DNA from: Carettochelys insculpta
Taxonomy: Eukaryota > Chordata > Testudines > Carettochelyidae
NCBI RefSeq assembly: GCF_033958435.1
Contig: NC_134161.1
Location: 14,880,001-14,944,000 of the forward strand
DNA length: 64,000 nt
Direction of reading: 5' to 3'
Of this stretch, positions 1 through 10,089 are shown one piece after another. The position numbers and the translations under genes were made by a program. The notes under the pieces were generated by a model. That model ran no database searches, was not told the origin of the DNA, and saw nothing but the letters and a program-made list of their open reading frames with translations. Within the stretch, counting starts at the first letter, position 1. Every line of letters starts with the position of its first letter.

Positions 1-1130
1 GGGTTCATTTGTTAGGGACTTAACCATCAGCCATCAAAATTGAAGGCAAAATGTTCACTGATGTCAGTGCAAGCCAGGGGATTTCCCTGCAGGCTGTAAG
101 GGCATTAACATAGGTGAAATCTGCCTCTCCTCCACACATACTGATGCATCATTTACATCATTCAGAGATTAATTTCACATTAGATTCATGCCCAGCAGCA
201 GTGAATGGATTTACTGACTACAAAGCAGCCAGTGAGGACCACTGGCCTCCAGCAGATAGGCGTCCTACAGATTAATGTTAAACTGCCTCCGGGCGTCGTC
301 ACCCAGAATGAGAACTGATACAGGCATGTGGTTACTCTGGGATCCCATAAAGGCAGAGTGTACCAATGTGAATGCTAGAGTTTGTCATCCACCCGGCATT
401 CGATTCTCACAGGAAAGAGATACAGCTTCATTTCTCTTAGAGAAGGGTGTGCGGGGTGGGAGCCGGGGAGATATGCTAACCCTGGCCTGGGTATTGTCAA
501 ACCCCTGATAAGTTGTCTGTTGGAAATAAAAGTAGATTAACTCTAGTTCCCAGGGCGGAAAAGGCCCACCAGTTATTATTCTCCAGACTGTACCACCTCC
601 TCCTACACAGCTCACTCCGCCTGGCATATTCCACCGCAGGCAAAAGCCCTTATGAAAAGACCCAGGGGGGACTGTGCTGACGCCAGCCACTGAGAGTTAT
701 CAGGACTGCTGGAGTCCTGTGAGCCAGCCAGACTGGGCAGAACAAGGGCCCGATCCTGCCTGTCTCACCCAGGGTGGACTTCCATTGACTCCCAAGGGAT
801 AAAACCGGAGAGGGGTGTTGGGCCATGATGAAGGCCTCTGATGCTGGAGGGGCTGTGCCCCCAGCAGGAGAAGCATGCTCAGGTTACAGGCATGTATTCT
901 CCTGGCCTTGGGGATAGGCAGCCACGGGGGTGATCCCTGCCAAGCCTGGGAGTGCGGGGAAGGGACAGCAATTCTTATTACTGGGGGAGAAGTAAGCTAG
1001 CTCCAGCTGAGTGGCTCTGTCTCTTCTTCTGTTTGACATCCTTCCCCGGGTGCCTGGCCTCTCCTTGCAGACAATATATTTCAAACGCCCCAGCTCTCAG
1101 GTTCTTTCTTCTCATTTGCTCCCTCCCCAG
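1..1130. other. Unannotated stretch, nothing recognised
   Basis: No repeat family, RNA gene or convincing exon is recognised here. Open frames on both strands are short, overlap one another and show no protein motif. The sequence is moderately GC-rich with no long simple repeats. Confidence 0.5.
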
Positions 1131-1139
1131 CTCTGCATC

Positions 1140-1320
1140 CCGCCCCCAACGTCACCCCCGGCACCTCCATCTGGTTTCTGTTAGGAGCTCACTGTGGGAG
1201 CACGCGGCTGGCCGAGCTCAGCCTTCAGACCCCCCTCGAGTGAAGAGAGCGCTGGGCTGCCGCTGCTGGCCTCCACTGCCGCTCGAACCCTGCTCGGTGC
1301 CCCGCTCGCCCCCGTGCAAT
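1140..1320. other. CpG-rich patch
   Basis: This patch is visibly richer in CG dinucleotides than the surrounding several kilobases, with many CCGC, GCGC and CTCGAG-like words. Such patches can mark promoters, GC-rich exons or recent GC-rich transposon insertions. No TATA box, first exon or recognisable protein follows it. At about 180 bp it falls short of the usual CpG-island length. A function is not inferred. Confidence 0.35.
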
Positions 1321-1873
1321 AAGATGCTGCCTTGCACATCTGCTTTCAATTGCGTGCTCCTTTGACCAGCGCTGGGAAAAAAAGGGACGCTTTCGCTGCA
1401 GCTCAGGCTCTTAAAGGCACAGCGTGTGCAAAACCCCAACAACTGCATTGTCTCCCAAGGCCAAGCCAGTACGCAGCCAAGATTTAAAAATACCCCGGCC
1501 CTTGGGGCTGCCTCCTGACCTGGGAATCTCTCCTACTGCCGGATTTCCACTACTCAGCCTGGTCCCGTTGCAGGCTTGTGATCAGTTTCTGAAATTCATT
1601 TCATGTTCTCAGCCCCGCCTGTTCTTGTAGGCTTATCTAGCTGCAAACTGGGTCCTTCTAAAAGAAGTCTGCATGAAGGAGCATTCACATACCTGCTGAC
1701 TTTTTCTAAGTTGCCTGACTAGAAGTGTATGTGCTTACCCCATGGTACCATGTGATGCTGCAGCCAGCTGAAATAGACCTTGCTAGTGCTCTTTCTAAAA
1801 GCATCACAGACCAATGCCACTCTGCATGCACTGGTGCTTGCTGTGCAGCCAAGGAGGTAGCAAAGGAGCTCAG

Positions 1874-2060
1874 TGTTATTTATTTGTATTGTGTTAGCAT
1901 CTGTGGACCAGGACCCCTGTGGTTAAAGGTGCTGTACAGACAGAACAAAAAAGATGGTCCCTGCTCCAAAGAGCTTACGAATGAAGTCTGAGGCAAGTAA
2001 TGGAAACAGACAGGGGAACACAGGGGAATAATTATTGATCAGCAGGACAAGAACCACTTG
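1874..2060 (-). repeat. MIR-like CORE-SINE, tail part, antisense
   Basis: Read on the minus strand, this matches the 3' part of an amniote MIR-like SINE: a run resembling 'gtaagctctttgg', then a GTACAGC(A/G)CC-type word, then 'tccTGGTCCa', ending in a TACAAATAAATAA-like tail. The same tail occurs at 25135, 36890, 42945 and 49200 in this window. The family is recognised from memory of amniote repeats and the copy is old and diverged. Confidence 0.6.
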
Positions 2061-3000
2061 ATGTTCAAATCAAGAGAAGAAAGCGGGGGTAGCTAGGCTG
2101 GGCCACCCTCTCAGAAAACCATCCTCCAGTGTAGTCCATCAAGCTCTCACATGAAACCTGCAAGGAAAACGTAAAAGAGGAAGACCTTGGGCAATGTGGC
2201 AAGATCTACTGAGACTGAAGGACAACAGCTGTGACTCCAAGCAGGAGCAGCATGGCTGTGCCAGGGCTGAAGCCTGGCAGGAGCCATGCCAGGGAACCTT
2301 CTGCAGGGCCGCCTCTGCCACGCATGTGTCCCACACGCGCAATGGGACGCATACAAGGAGTGGGCACACTGGTGCTCCATGTGTACGTCTTGGCTGAACC
2401 GCATTGCACCACACCCTGGTGCCCCGTTGGCAAACAGGAAGCATACAGGACACTGCAGATCTAGGTCAAATTTCCTGAGCTTACAGATAAAAAGATATTT
2501 TCCCTCCCACAATTGTTACCTCTGTAGATGCCACCTGAGGGCAGGGTAAGGCTGGGGTGTAGTTCTTTGTAAGTTAACTCGATCGATCGAGATCCAGCCG
2601 CAGTGACACATGGACATGTCCATCCAGAGAGTTTGTGAGGCCCAAGGCAACATACTGACCGCGGGACCCAGCCAATGTGACCACAGGGCCCTGGATGTGT
2701 GGGACCCAAAGCCACCACCTTCCTCACCTTGCCGTAAGGCCGGGTCTGTTTCTGGATAACTTTCTTAGATTCCAGTGCAGTTGCACAGCTGTCATTGAGG
2801 TTTATTGTCAAGGCAGGGAGGCTGCAGAGCTGTCAATGGGCACACCACTGTGGCCTTCAGAATCTGTGTGAGGAATGATAAGCCATAAGACGATGATGAT
2901 GTGAATGAGCTCTCAGGCCCTGTGCCTACAAAAAATTAAGCACAAGCAAAGGAACACTTGTAGCCTGTAATGCTGAGCATGCACTTGTCATGCCCAGAGC
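2061..3000. other. Unannotated stretch with a short perfect palindrome
   Basis: No repeat family or exon is recognised. Several overlapping frames between 2139 and 2549 are open on both strands at once, which is typical of chance frames. A 14-bp perfect palindrome built on TCGATCGATCGA lies at 2578-2591. Confidence 0.4.
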
Positions 3001-3002
3001 CT

Positions 3003-3110
3003 CAAATCATAGAATCCTTGGGTTAGAAGAGATCTCAGGAGGTTGGCGAGTCCAGCCCCCTGCCCAAAGCAGGATCATCCCTGCCTTGGATCAACACTCA
3101 AAGTCAATGG
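3003..3110 (-). mobile_element. CR1-type LINE, 3' end fragment
   Basis: The segment opens with AATCATAGAAT, the complement of the CR1 3' octamer tail. It continues through words meaning 'ctcaggaggt...gagtccagccccctgccc aaagcaggatcatccc', which is the antisense of the CR1 3' UTR. The element therefore reads on the minus strand and is severely 5'-truncated, the usual fate of CR1 insertions. No target duplication is visible. Confidence 0.8.
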
Positions 3111-3368
3111 GAACAAGACTGTATTGGCTTCACTGGGGTTTGAACCAGGCTGGGACAGGGATCATGAAGAAAAAATGTGGATGTGCTGTGCTAATTAACA
3201 ACTGTGTCGTGATGTATCTGCCCAAGCACACAGCACTAACACGTATTCCCTGTGTTTCATGTCACAGGCACAGCTTTTCCTCATGTCATTTGTTCAGCGC
3301 TTCTTTGGATTTCAATGAAAAAAGGAACAATTTCATCGCATGTCACTGCAGCTGAACCTCTCTCACTA

Positions 3369-3679
3369 CAGGTGCACTCTCTGGTCTGGCAACGTCTACG
3401 GTCTGGCATGACTGCAGTTAGCCAGATGTCCCACTATCATGGGTGTAGTGAAGTTTCCCAGAGTTCCATAAAGTTTGTTTCCAGCCACCAGTCCTGGCTC
3501 TCGGTGTTCTGTGCTATTCCTTGGCTCTAATTTGCTCCTCAATGTCTTCTCAGAGCCCAGTAATCAGTGGAAGTGTTGGTAATGTTGCTAGATAATTTTT
3601 GACTTCCTGTGGTCCAGCAAATTCTCTGGTTCGGCACTGGTCAGGTCCTGAGGGTGCCAGGCTAGAAAGGTTCAATTTG
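3369..3679 (+). mobile_element. Tigger-like MITE, TA-flanked (copy A)
   Basis: This 311-bp non-autonomous DNA transposon has terminal inverted repeats of the form CAGGTTGAACCTCTCTAG and is bounded on each side by TA (3367-3368 and 3680-3681). TA duplication and a CAGG-type end suggest the mariner/pogo (Tigger) group. The other copies in this window are at 5423, 11676 and 38812. The interior has conserved words such as CCCATAAAGTTTGTT and GGAAGTGTTGGTAAT. No transposase is encoded, so movement would have needed a transposase supplied in trans. Confidence 0.75.
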
Positions 3680-3721
3680 TATTTGCAAAACAAGAGAATC
3701 CCTGTTGATTGCACCACCGGT

Positions 3722-3823
3722 GGAAACACATGCTGGTGGCTGTGGGTGCTCTGCTAAACAACAGGGTGGCACCTGACTCTCTCCTGGGTGGCCACCCAAG
3801 TACTCAGCTTACAGGGAACACTG
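3722..3823 (-). mobile_element. hAT-like MITE, truncated second copy
   Basis: On the minus strand this begins with CAGTGTTCCCTGTAAGCTGA and runs about 100 bp before similarity fades. It is the 5' part of the element found complete just to its right. The two copies lie head to tail with only eight bases between them. Confidence 0.5.
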
Positions 3824-3831
3824 ATCCCCAC

Positions 3832-4013
3832 CAATGATCCCTTTACTCTTTTGCATCCGTGTGTGGATTTTTTCCATCCAGGTGCAGAATAATTTTTAAT
3901 GTGCATCATCAATAGAAACACGAAGCCTAGCCGTGGTGCTCTGCTTCTCAGGTGGGTGGCATTAGAACCTCTCCTGTGCAGCCCCAGAAGTGCACCATTT
4001 ACAGGGAACACTG
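3832..4013 (-). mobile_element. hAT-like MITE, near-complete copy
   Basis: The minus strand starts CAGTGTTCCCTGTAAATGG. It passes a GATGATGCACATTAAAAATT block and a GGATGGAAAAAAT block, and ends near AGGGATCATTGG, an imperfect complement of its start. Flanking eight-base words (3824-3831 and 4014-4021) agree at 6 of 8 positions, consistent with an old hAT-type 8-bp duplication. No transposase is present. Confidence 0.5.
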
Positions 4014-4021
4014 ACCCCCAT

Positions 4022-5105
4022 TATATCTACACACCTAAGAGGTGATTGCTCTGTGAGCATGGATATCAACCGCTATCAAGAAGATTTATCTCAAGGTTAA
4101 AGGTGAATATCATGAAACAAATTTGGGGCTGTATTTTTCCAATAACCCATAAGAAGGTGCTTAGATACAATGGTGACAAGCCTTGTAGAAATACCTGCAT
4201 TGAGAAGAAAATTAGAGTGACAGAGCTTTCCATGATCTTAGCTGAGGAGACTGGAGAAACCAAAAAGTTCAAAACTAGCTGAAAGAAAAGCACATGGAGC
4301 ATATTCCATGTCAATAGCTTACGGGAATGTCCAGCAAGGTGATTCTGGATTTGTCCAGATGATTTTACAGGCCCTATTAAAGGGGAACCATAGAAGTCTG
4401 GTCTGTCTTTTTCAGTTGGCCTTCCATAACACTCATTGATTCACTGGCAGCCATTGACCTGGAATGGCCTGCTGACGTTTTCCCCACCACACACCAAATC
4501 AGCAACATGTACAAATGAAACACAAAACATGGGCCTATGGATATTGCCCTAAGAGGTTTACTATGAACCTAGAATCACTTGTTCCTGTGTTGATATACTG
4601 GTGGTGCCATTTAGTGTTCCTCAGATAGAAGGCAAAGAAGTGGTAAACATAGTAGGAAAGGGACATCCTCACTGTAAATAACAATGACTTTGAGAGAGAA
4701 TGAGTTTGCAGGGAACATTTACTGAAATTTTCTTGAGGGCCAAGAAGAGCCTGGATGAGGTAAAATCATACTCTCCAAAGTGGAAAAGGATCTAATGAAG
4801 GTACATCCAAAATCATCCCTCAACAGACGTAAAACTTAAGTATGTGACCCCATACGTTCAGAGTAGCACACTCACAATCCAGAAGGCGGCCTTATTTTTA
4901 AAGAGGAGCCCGCAGCACCATTCATGCATTAAAAACTGGAGACAGTAGAAAAGAATCCTCTTTAATGCACTCAAAACTCAGCTGAAATGAGCTGTGAAAT
5001 CCAAGAACAGGGCCAGAATTGAGAAAAAGTGAGAGCAAAATCTGCTTCTCAGGGGTCAAGGACCAAGAACCTGGAATGCCATAGAAAAAGTAGTGCTTGA
5101 AACTA
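4022..5105. other. Unannotated AT-leaning stretch
   Basis: No recognised element. The right half (about 4700-5105) may be the decayed interior of the CR1 whose 3' end follows, but I cannot anchor it to a coding motif. Confidence 0.35.
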
Positions 5106-5109
5106 TTAG

Positions 5110-5422
5110 GAAAGTCCCCTCCTAGTGTGAGAGTATCTGGCTCGGAAAGTCTCCCAGTGCAGCTGATGGAAGCCAGTAAGACACATCACTTGAGATTTTT
5201 AAAACTAGGTTGGAAACAACTCTAGACAGTATAATGTTGACAAGAAGATGCACTTTTTTAATTGTGAGAGTAATTAACCATTGAAACAACTGACCAAGGG
5301 GCATGGTAGATTCTGTACTGCTGACCATCTTTAAATCAAAATTGTGTGTTTTTTTTAAAGATCTGCTCTAGGAATTATTTGGAGGAAGTTCCCCAACCTG
5401 TGTTATGCAGGAGGTCAGGTTA
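5110..5422 (+). mobile_element. CR1-type LINE 3' region, left half, interrupted
   Basis: The sequence follows a CR1 3' UTR on the plus strand: 'gagagtaattaaccattgaaacaa', 'ggcatggtagattctgtactgctgac', 'aaagatctgctctaggaatta', 'cctgtgttatgcaggaggtcagg'. The next CR1 words are found only after a 310-bp Tigger-like MITE, at 5735. The host CR1 is therefore older than the MITE. Confidence 0.7.
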
Positions 5423-5732
5423 TAGGCTGAACCTCTCTTGTCTGGCACCCTTGGGACCTGACCAGTGCCCAACGAGAGAATTTTCAGGATGATGGGAGGT
5501 CAATAGTTTCTAACACATTGCCAACACTTTCACTGCTTACTGGGCTCTTAGAAGACATTTGGGGGTAAATTACGGCTCAATAACAGCACAGAACACTGAG
5601 AGCCAGGACTGGTGGTGGGCAACAAACTTTTTGGGCTCACGGAAACTTGGCCACATCCATTATAAGTCGTCCTCCAGCTAACTAAAACCATGCCCAATTA
5701 TGGAGTTTGCCAGACTAGAGAGGTTCAACCTG
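5423..5732 (-). mobile_element. Tigger-like MITE, TA-flanked, nested in CR1 (copy B)
   Basis: This 310-bp copy is inverted relative to copies A, C and D. It starts AGGCTGAACCTCTCTTGTCT, ends AGAGAGGTTCAACCTG and is flanked by TA (5421-5422, 5733-5734). Removing it and one TA restores a continuous CR1 3' UTR reading 'aggtcaggt-TA-gatgatcacagg', which independently supports the boundaries and the 2-bp duplication. Confidence 0.8.
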
Positions 5733-5734
5733 TA

Positions 5735-5795
5735 GATGATCACAGGGGTCCCTGCCAGCTTTAGAAATCTATGAGTTTATGAATGCTCTTAACTT
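5735..5795 (+). mobile_element. CR1-type LINE 3' end, right half
   Basis: This continues the CR1 interrupted at 5422: 'gatgatcacaggggtccctgccagc', then 'gaaatctatgagtttatgaa', a decayed form of the CR1 octamer tail. Confidence 0.7.
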
Positions 5796-5799
5796 GGCA

Positions 5800-6845
5800 G
5801 GAATAGAATGGACTATTTAATGTCAGGCTGCAAAAGAAACTTCAACTAACTGTACTCACAGCATATAGAAATTAAGACCGGCTATGTTTGCAATGGCTTA
5901 TGCAACCTTATTTCAGCCCTTTTATGTGTCTGCATTATGCTACAGTCCTTAATTACATGGCCAAGTACTAGTTTTTCTATGGGACACCTGAGTGCAGAGG
6001 TTGGAAGCAGAAGTAAGGTTGCTCAGGCAACCGTAAAACAGGCATTTCCTAAATTTTGAGTGCTTTACTTTACAACTTAATGACGCTCTTTTAACAGTTC
6101 CTTGCCTTATGGGGTAGGTGCTATACAAACACATGGGGCAGAGACTGTATCTGCCCCAACTAGGTCACAGTGGAGGAAAAGGGAGGAAACTGGAGGAAAC
6201 TGGAGGAAAAGGGGCTCATCTAAAATGATATACAGGGCAGCAGCCTAGAGCTAGTCAAATGTAAATTTTCCAGAGCCCAGCCACCTATCCGTTAGACCCT
6301 CCTCTCCTGGCAGCGTACGATACAAGTAAAAAGAGACAGCCATTCCATGACTCTGCTGGTGATTCAGGGGATATTTGGGGACAAATACGTAGAATCTGGG
6401 ATGTTTCATGGTTTTCAGAGGAAGCTGGGAAAGATTCGTAGATGCTTCCCCCTTGATGAGTCACCAGTGCTCGTTATTTCCTTTGAACTCCACAACACCC
6501 TTGGCCAATGCCCTGCACCTACCATACGTCTGCCCGCAGTGCCGTCATTGGAAATTACCTCTAATATTTCTCACTGGGTTTTATTGCGCTTGCTGGCATC
6601 ATGAAGGCTTTAATTAAAACCCATCCACAGCCCCCTATTACTGAAAGAGAGCCTGGCTAGCCTAATTACACAGCTGGAGCCATAATAATGCTGTTCTCAC
6701 GAGCTTCCCCTACACACACCATTTTCCCCTGTTTCAGAAAGGCAATACGGCTGAAGTAAAGGTGCTGATAAGGCCAGGATGCCAACTGAGCCTCTGAGGC
6801 TCCCAGGCTTGTCTTGCAGGTTCCATCTGATGCTATAAGTGACAG
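5800..6845. other. Unannotated stretch with short GGAGGAAAC tandem repeat
   Basis: No recognised transposon. A short tandem array of TGGAGGAAAC/TGGAGGAAAAGGG units sits at 6171-6213. The 6420-6620 part has two overlapping plus-strand frames without recognisable domains. Confidence 0.4.
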
Positions 6846-6848
6846 AAA

Positions 6849-6972
6849 AACAACAAGAAGTCCTGTGGCACCTTATAGATGAACATTTATTGGGGCATAA
6901 GCTTTTGTGGGCAAAGACCCACTTTGTCAGTTGCTTTTGCAGATACAGACTCACACGGCTACACCTCTAATG
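6849..6972. mobile_element. Penelope-like retroelement tail fragment
   Basis: The core TCCTGTGGCACCTTATAGAT, followed by 'gggcataagcttttgtgggcaaagacccactttgtcag', matches the 3' tail of the element at 51312-52156 read from its outer end. It is followed by 'gcagatacagactcacacggctacacctct', a second block that commonly accompanies this family in turtles (from memory). No coding sequence remains. Confidence 0.65.
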
Positions 6973-7135
6973 AGTTGCTGGGATTGCCAGGGAGAGACCT
7001 GGGAAACTCCCATTTGTGGGGGCTGGGAAATAAAATTGGCAGCTTCTGTTAGGCATTGAAACAGAAGCAGATGCTCACTGGAATCCTAATGGCTTTGAAA
7101 GGGGGCTGGAGATGGGCAATGAGAAAGGAGGTTTG

Positions 7136-7151
7136 TAAAAAAAAAAAAAAG
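7136..7151. repeat. Poly(A) run
   Basis: An uninterrupted run of A of about 15 bases after GTTTGT. It could be a retroposon tail or a simple homopolymer. No recognised element ends here. Confidence 0.6.
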
Positions 7152-7324
7152 CCTGCCCATCTCCCAGGTAAATTGTGCCAGTGGTTTAATATCCTCCTTG
7201 TTAAAAATGTGCACTTCATGTCCAGGCTGAAGTGGTCTAGCTGTAGCTTACAGCCACCAGAGGCTGTTGGGCATGTCTTAGACAGATTACAAGTACCCAT
7301 ATATGTATATGATAATGGATTCTT

Positions 7325-7580
7325 CAAAGTGTGACCAGCTCACCGTCAGCATCCTCTTTGTTACCCTATGTAAATTGAACTCCTGGGGTCTATTGCTGCC
7401 AGACAAGTTTCCTAGTCCCTTAATCCTTCTTCTGGCTCTTCTCTGGACCCCCTCCAATGCACCAACCACATTTTTGAGCTGTGGGTACCAGAACTGAACC
7501 CAATATTCCAGCAGCAGGTGCATCGCTGCCAAACAGAAAGGTGAAAACAACCTCTCCGCTCTCCTGCGAGATGCCCACTG
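7325..7580 (-). mobile_element. CR1-type LINE, 3' UTR fragment
   Basis: Antisense CR1 3' UTR words appear in order: 'gtttcctagtcccttaatccttcttctggctc', 'ttctctggaccccctccaatgc', 'gagctgtgggtaccagaactgaa', 'atattccagcagcaggtgcat' and 'aacaacctctccgctctcctgcgag'. The copy therefore reads on the minus strand and lacks both the reverse transcriptase and the terminal octamers. Confidence 0.75.
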
Positions 7581-7599
7581 ATGTGACTGAGGGTGCAGA

Positions 7600-8180
7600 G
7601 AAACTATGGTCCGGCACAGCAGGTATTAAAGAAAACACTGGGGTTCAGCTAGCCCTGTCCTGCCAGTGCCAAGTATGGAGGAGCGGGGAAAGACGGGCTT
7701 GGCTCACATGGAAGGGACAGATTAGTGTCTGCAGCCAGTAGGGCTCCCCTTGCCCAGGGAAGCCTGAAAATATGCACAGCTGCAGGACTAGTGGGGCCAT
7801 GTACTCAACTAAAGAGACATGTAGGACTTAACCCAGGGAAACCTGTTGTGACCTCCCCTCCCATCTTTTCAGTTTAGAGGCTGAGTGACACAGCCCTCGT
7901 CTGGGACCCAATGGACAGGCAAAGCCCTCCTACTTCCTCTGGCCTTCCTCTGAAAGACCAATGATCTGGCCACTGGACCACCCTGCCACAGAACCCCCTA
8001 TCGCAGTACCCAGGAAGTGCATTCACTCTTTTGGCCCCAGTGTTGCAGTGGGAATCTCATAGTCAGCTGATTGTCCAGCCTCTCCCCAGCTTTTCAGATT
8101 AGAGACCCCAAGCCCGTAAGTCTGGGGAACATCTTTGTTCCTCGACATAAAAATGTTTGCATTTAGTCAGATCACAACAC
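7600..8180. other. Unannotated stretch
   Basis: No recognised repeat or exon. The 7865-8010 part, with 'gatctggccactggaccaccctgc', resembles the antisense tRNA-derived head of a MIR-like SINE, but too weakly to call. Confidence 0.3.
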
Positions 8181-8183
8181 ACA

Positions 8184-8569
8184 GGCTACACCTACATGAG
8201 ACGCCTCCTGTTGACGGAAGTCACTGTCGGAAGGGATTTCCTGGTAAAACTTCCATCGACAGATTGCGTTTACACATAAAAGTAGATCGAAAGACCAATC
8301 TGCTGTGTCGACGGAGAGCAGCCCAACTGCAGAGCTTCCGGTCAGCTGTTCTGTTGAGAGAGGGCCAGGCAGACAAGGCTGCCCGGGGAATTGCAAGCCC
8401 TGTCTGCCAACAAAAGGGCCCCGGAGCATCTACACAGCTGTTTTGTCGACAGAACGCTGTCAAGAAAGGCGTTATACCTGAATGGGGAGAGGTGTAATGC
8501 TGCTGGTGGATGTGCTGGCTTTCTTAACAAACAGTCAACAAAGTGCATTTTGCGTGTAGACGCTCTGTC
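8184..8569 (-). mobile_element. GTCGAC-rich MITE, copy 1 (one end decayed)
   Basis: The left end reads GGCTACACCTACATGAGACG and the interior is rich in GTCGAC, TCGACAGA and CAGCTGTTCTGTTGAGAGAG. The same element lies inverted at 32334-32741, and the whole interior can be followed between the two. The right end here stops near TGTAGACGC, and the expected outer end (a complement of GGCTACATCTACA) is missing. It encodes no transposase, and its open frames are not conserved in phase with the other copy. Confidence 0.65.
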
Positions 8570-8582
8570 AGGGATGGTGATA

Positions 8583-8650
8583 AGTCCTGCTTTGAACACA
8601 GGGGACTGGAATCGGTGACCTCTTGAGGTTCCTTCTAGTTCTATGATATC
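8583..8650 (+). mobile_element. CR1-type LINE, terminal fragment
   Basis: 'ggggactggaatcggtgacctcttgaggttcc', then TTCTAGTTCTATGATATC, is the last part of the CR1 3' UTR. It directly abuts the decayed end of the MITE, so one of the two was truncated at that junction. Confidence 0.65.
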
Positions 8651-8654
8651 TGGC

Positions 8655-9800
8655 GCTCAGAATTCCATTGTGTTTATTCAATTTCTAAGACACTGGTAAT
8701 GGACTAGCATGAGTGTTGATGTGCATAAACCTGTCACTGCTTTCTCCCGCATGGAATCAGAATGGGTCAAGGGTGTGTCATAAGCCTCACACTGGTCCTG
8801 GTTCCAGGAGAGTTGTCTGGCAGGAGGTTGACAGTTCTATCCCAGATGTTGCTCGGCTGTTGCAGGTGGGGCAGGAAGAACAACCAACAGGAAGACTGAC
8901 ATGCTGGGGGCTTTGTTAAATGCTAGGCAGGCAGAACCAGCTGCCAGAAACTTAGCAGCATCCTACACAGGAAAATAAATTAACCTCATCATTTAAAAAG
9001 ATTGGAAGGTGAACTAACAACAGCCCAGCAGGTATCAGAACCCAGAGGCTGAGCATTCCTGTTGCTGACCCTTTAAAGATCTCCTTCTTCCTACTCACTG
9101 TAGCCTTGTGCAAGGAGCAAATATTATGAATGGTGTCCCCCAACCCCCACCCCCTTTCACTTATATTTCACCCTCCCCCACAAGCAGCTGTTTCCTATTA
9201 CCGTAAAGGCTGACAAGGTGCAGGTCTGGAGCAAAGCCTCTCTTGGCAGGTAATTTTGATGAGGCCCAGAGGGTCTGGGCTGGGTGTCTCTGATGGGTTT
9301 CCGGTCCTGTTATCTGTGCTGCTCCGCACCCTCCTCCCGCCCCAGACAGATCTGCCGTCTGCACATCAAGCCCAGTACTGATGATGGTGTGTGTTTGGAG
9401 GAGAGAGGGTGCGTCTGCAGAACAGCATCATTCATTTCCTTGGGGCCCAAGGTGGAGCTGTAGCTTTTTCCCGCTGACGCTGCAGTTTCAAGAGAGCCAG
9501 AAGGGTCTTGTCAGAGGCCTGACCAGCTCAGGCTGAAAGCACGGCCCACAGCGAGCGACCAAATCACCAGGCTCTGTCTCAGCTCGGTGAGGGTTCAGCC
9601 ACGCACCCAGATCCCTTGTTCAGAAGGCGCAGAGCAGCTCCCAGTGCACGAAAGGAGCTAACCACTGCAGGGTGGGAGAACATTGGAACACCAGCTACTA
9701 CACACCCCATCCCTGGCCTGCAAAGAACTCAGCCATCAGAAGGCCCCATGCCACACACTGGTCAATATATGCTGTGCATTGCCCTCTGTGGCTGGTACGA
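8655..9800. other. Unannotated stretch, possible unique sequence
   Basis: No recognised repeat. Part of it (about 9420-9560) is compositionally balanced, with words such as CAGCATCATTCATTTCCTTGG. It could be unique conserved sequence, but that cannot be tested without alignment. Confidence 0.35.
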
Positions 9801-9804
9801 AGGG

Positions 9805-10085
9805 CAGGGGTGGCCAACCCACGGCTCTTGAGCCGCATGCGGCTCTTTGAGCAATTAAATGCGGTTCCTGCTCAGAGCTACATGCTGGGCATGCTGTCCT
9901 CCACTCTGTGCTTGCACCCCAGCGCTTGGTGGTAGAAGTGCCTGGTGGCAGCAACGCTGGTGGCTGTAGATGGATAGATACATGGATAAAAATAAATATA
10001 TAACTCATGGTTCTTTGCACTCTATCCACATGGCTCTCTGCGCTCTATCCATGGCTCTTAGTCCCTAACTGTTTGGCCGCCCCAA
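9805..10085 (+). mobile_element. hAT-like MITE with GGGGTGGCCAAC end
   Basis: The left end CAGGGGTGGCCAACCCACGG and the right end near GTTTGGCCGCCCC are imperfect complements. The start resembles the CAGGGGTGG-type ends of vertebrate hAT (Charlie-like) elements. The interior has tandem-like GGCTCTT and 'ctctatcca' words. I could not find a clean 8-bp duplication, and no transposase remains. Confidence 0.6.
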
Positions 10086-10089
10086 GTTA

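Noticed and set aside
1686..1700. Strong minus-strand splice donor (CAG|GTATGTGA)
   Set aside because: No plausible exon precedes it. The nearest acceptor would leave an exon of about 25 bases.
8135..8497. 120-codon plus-strand frame
   Set aside because: Lies almost wholly in a MITE, and the equivalent frame is broken in the other copy at 32334-32741.
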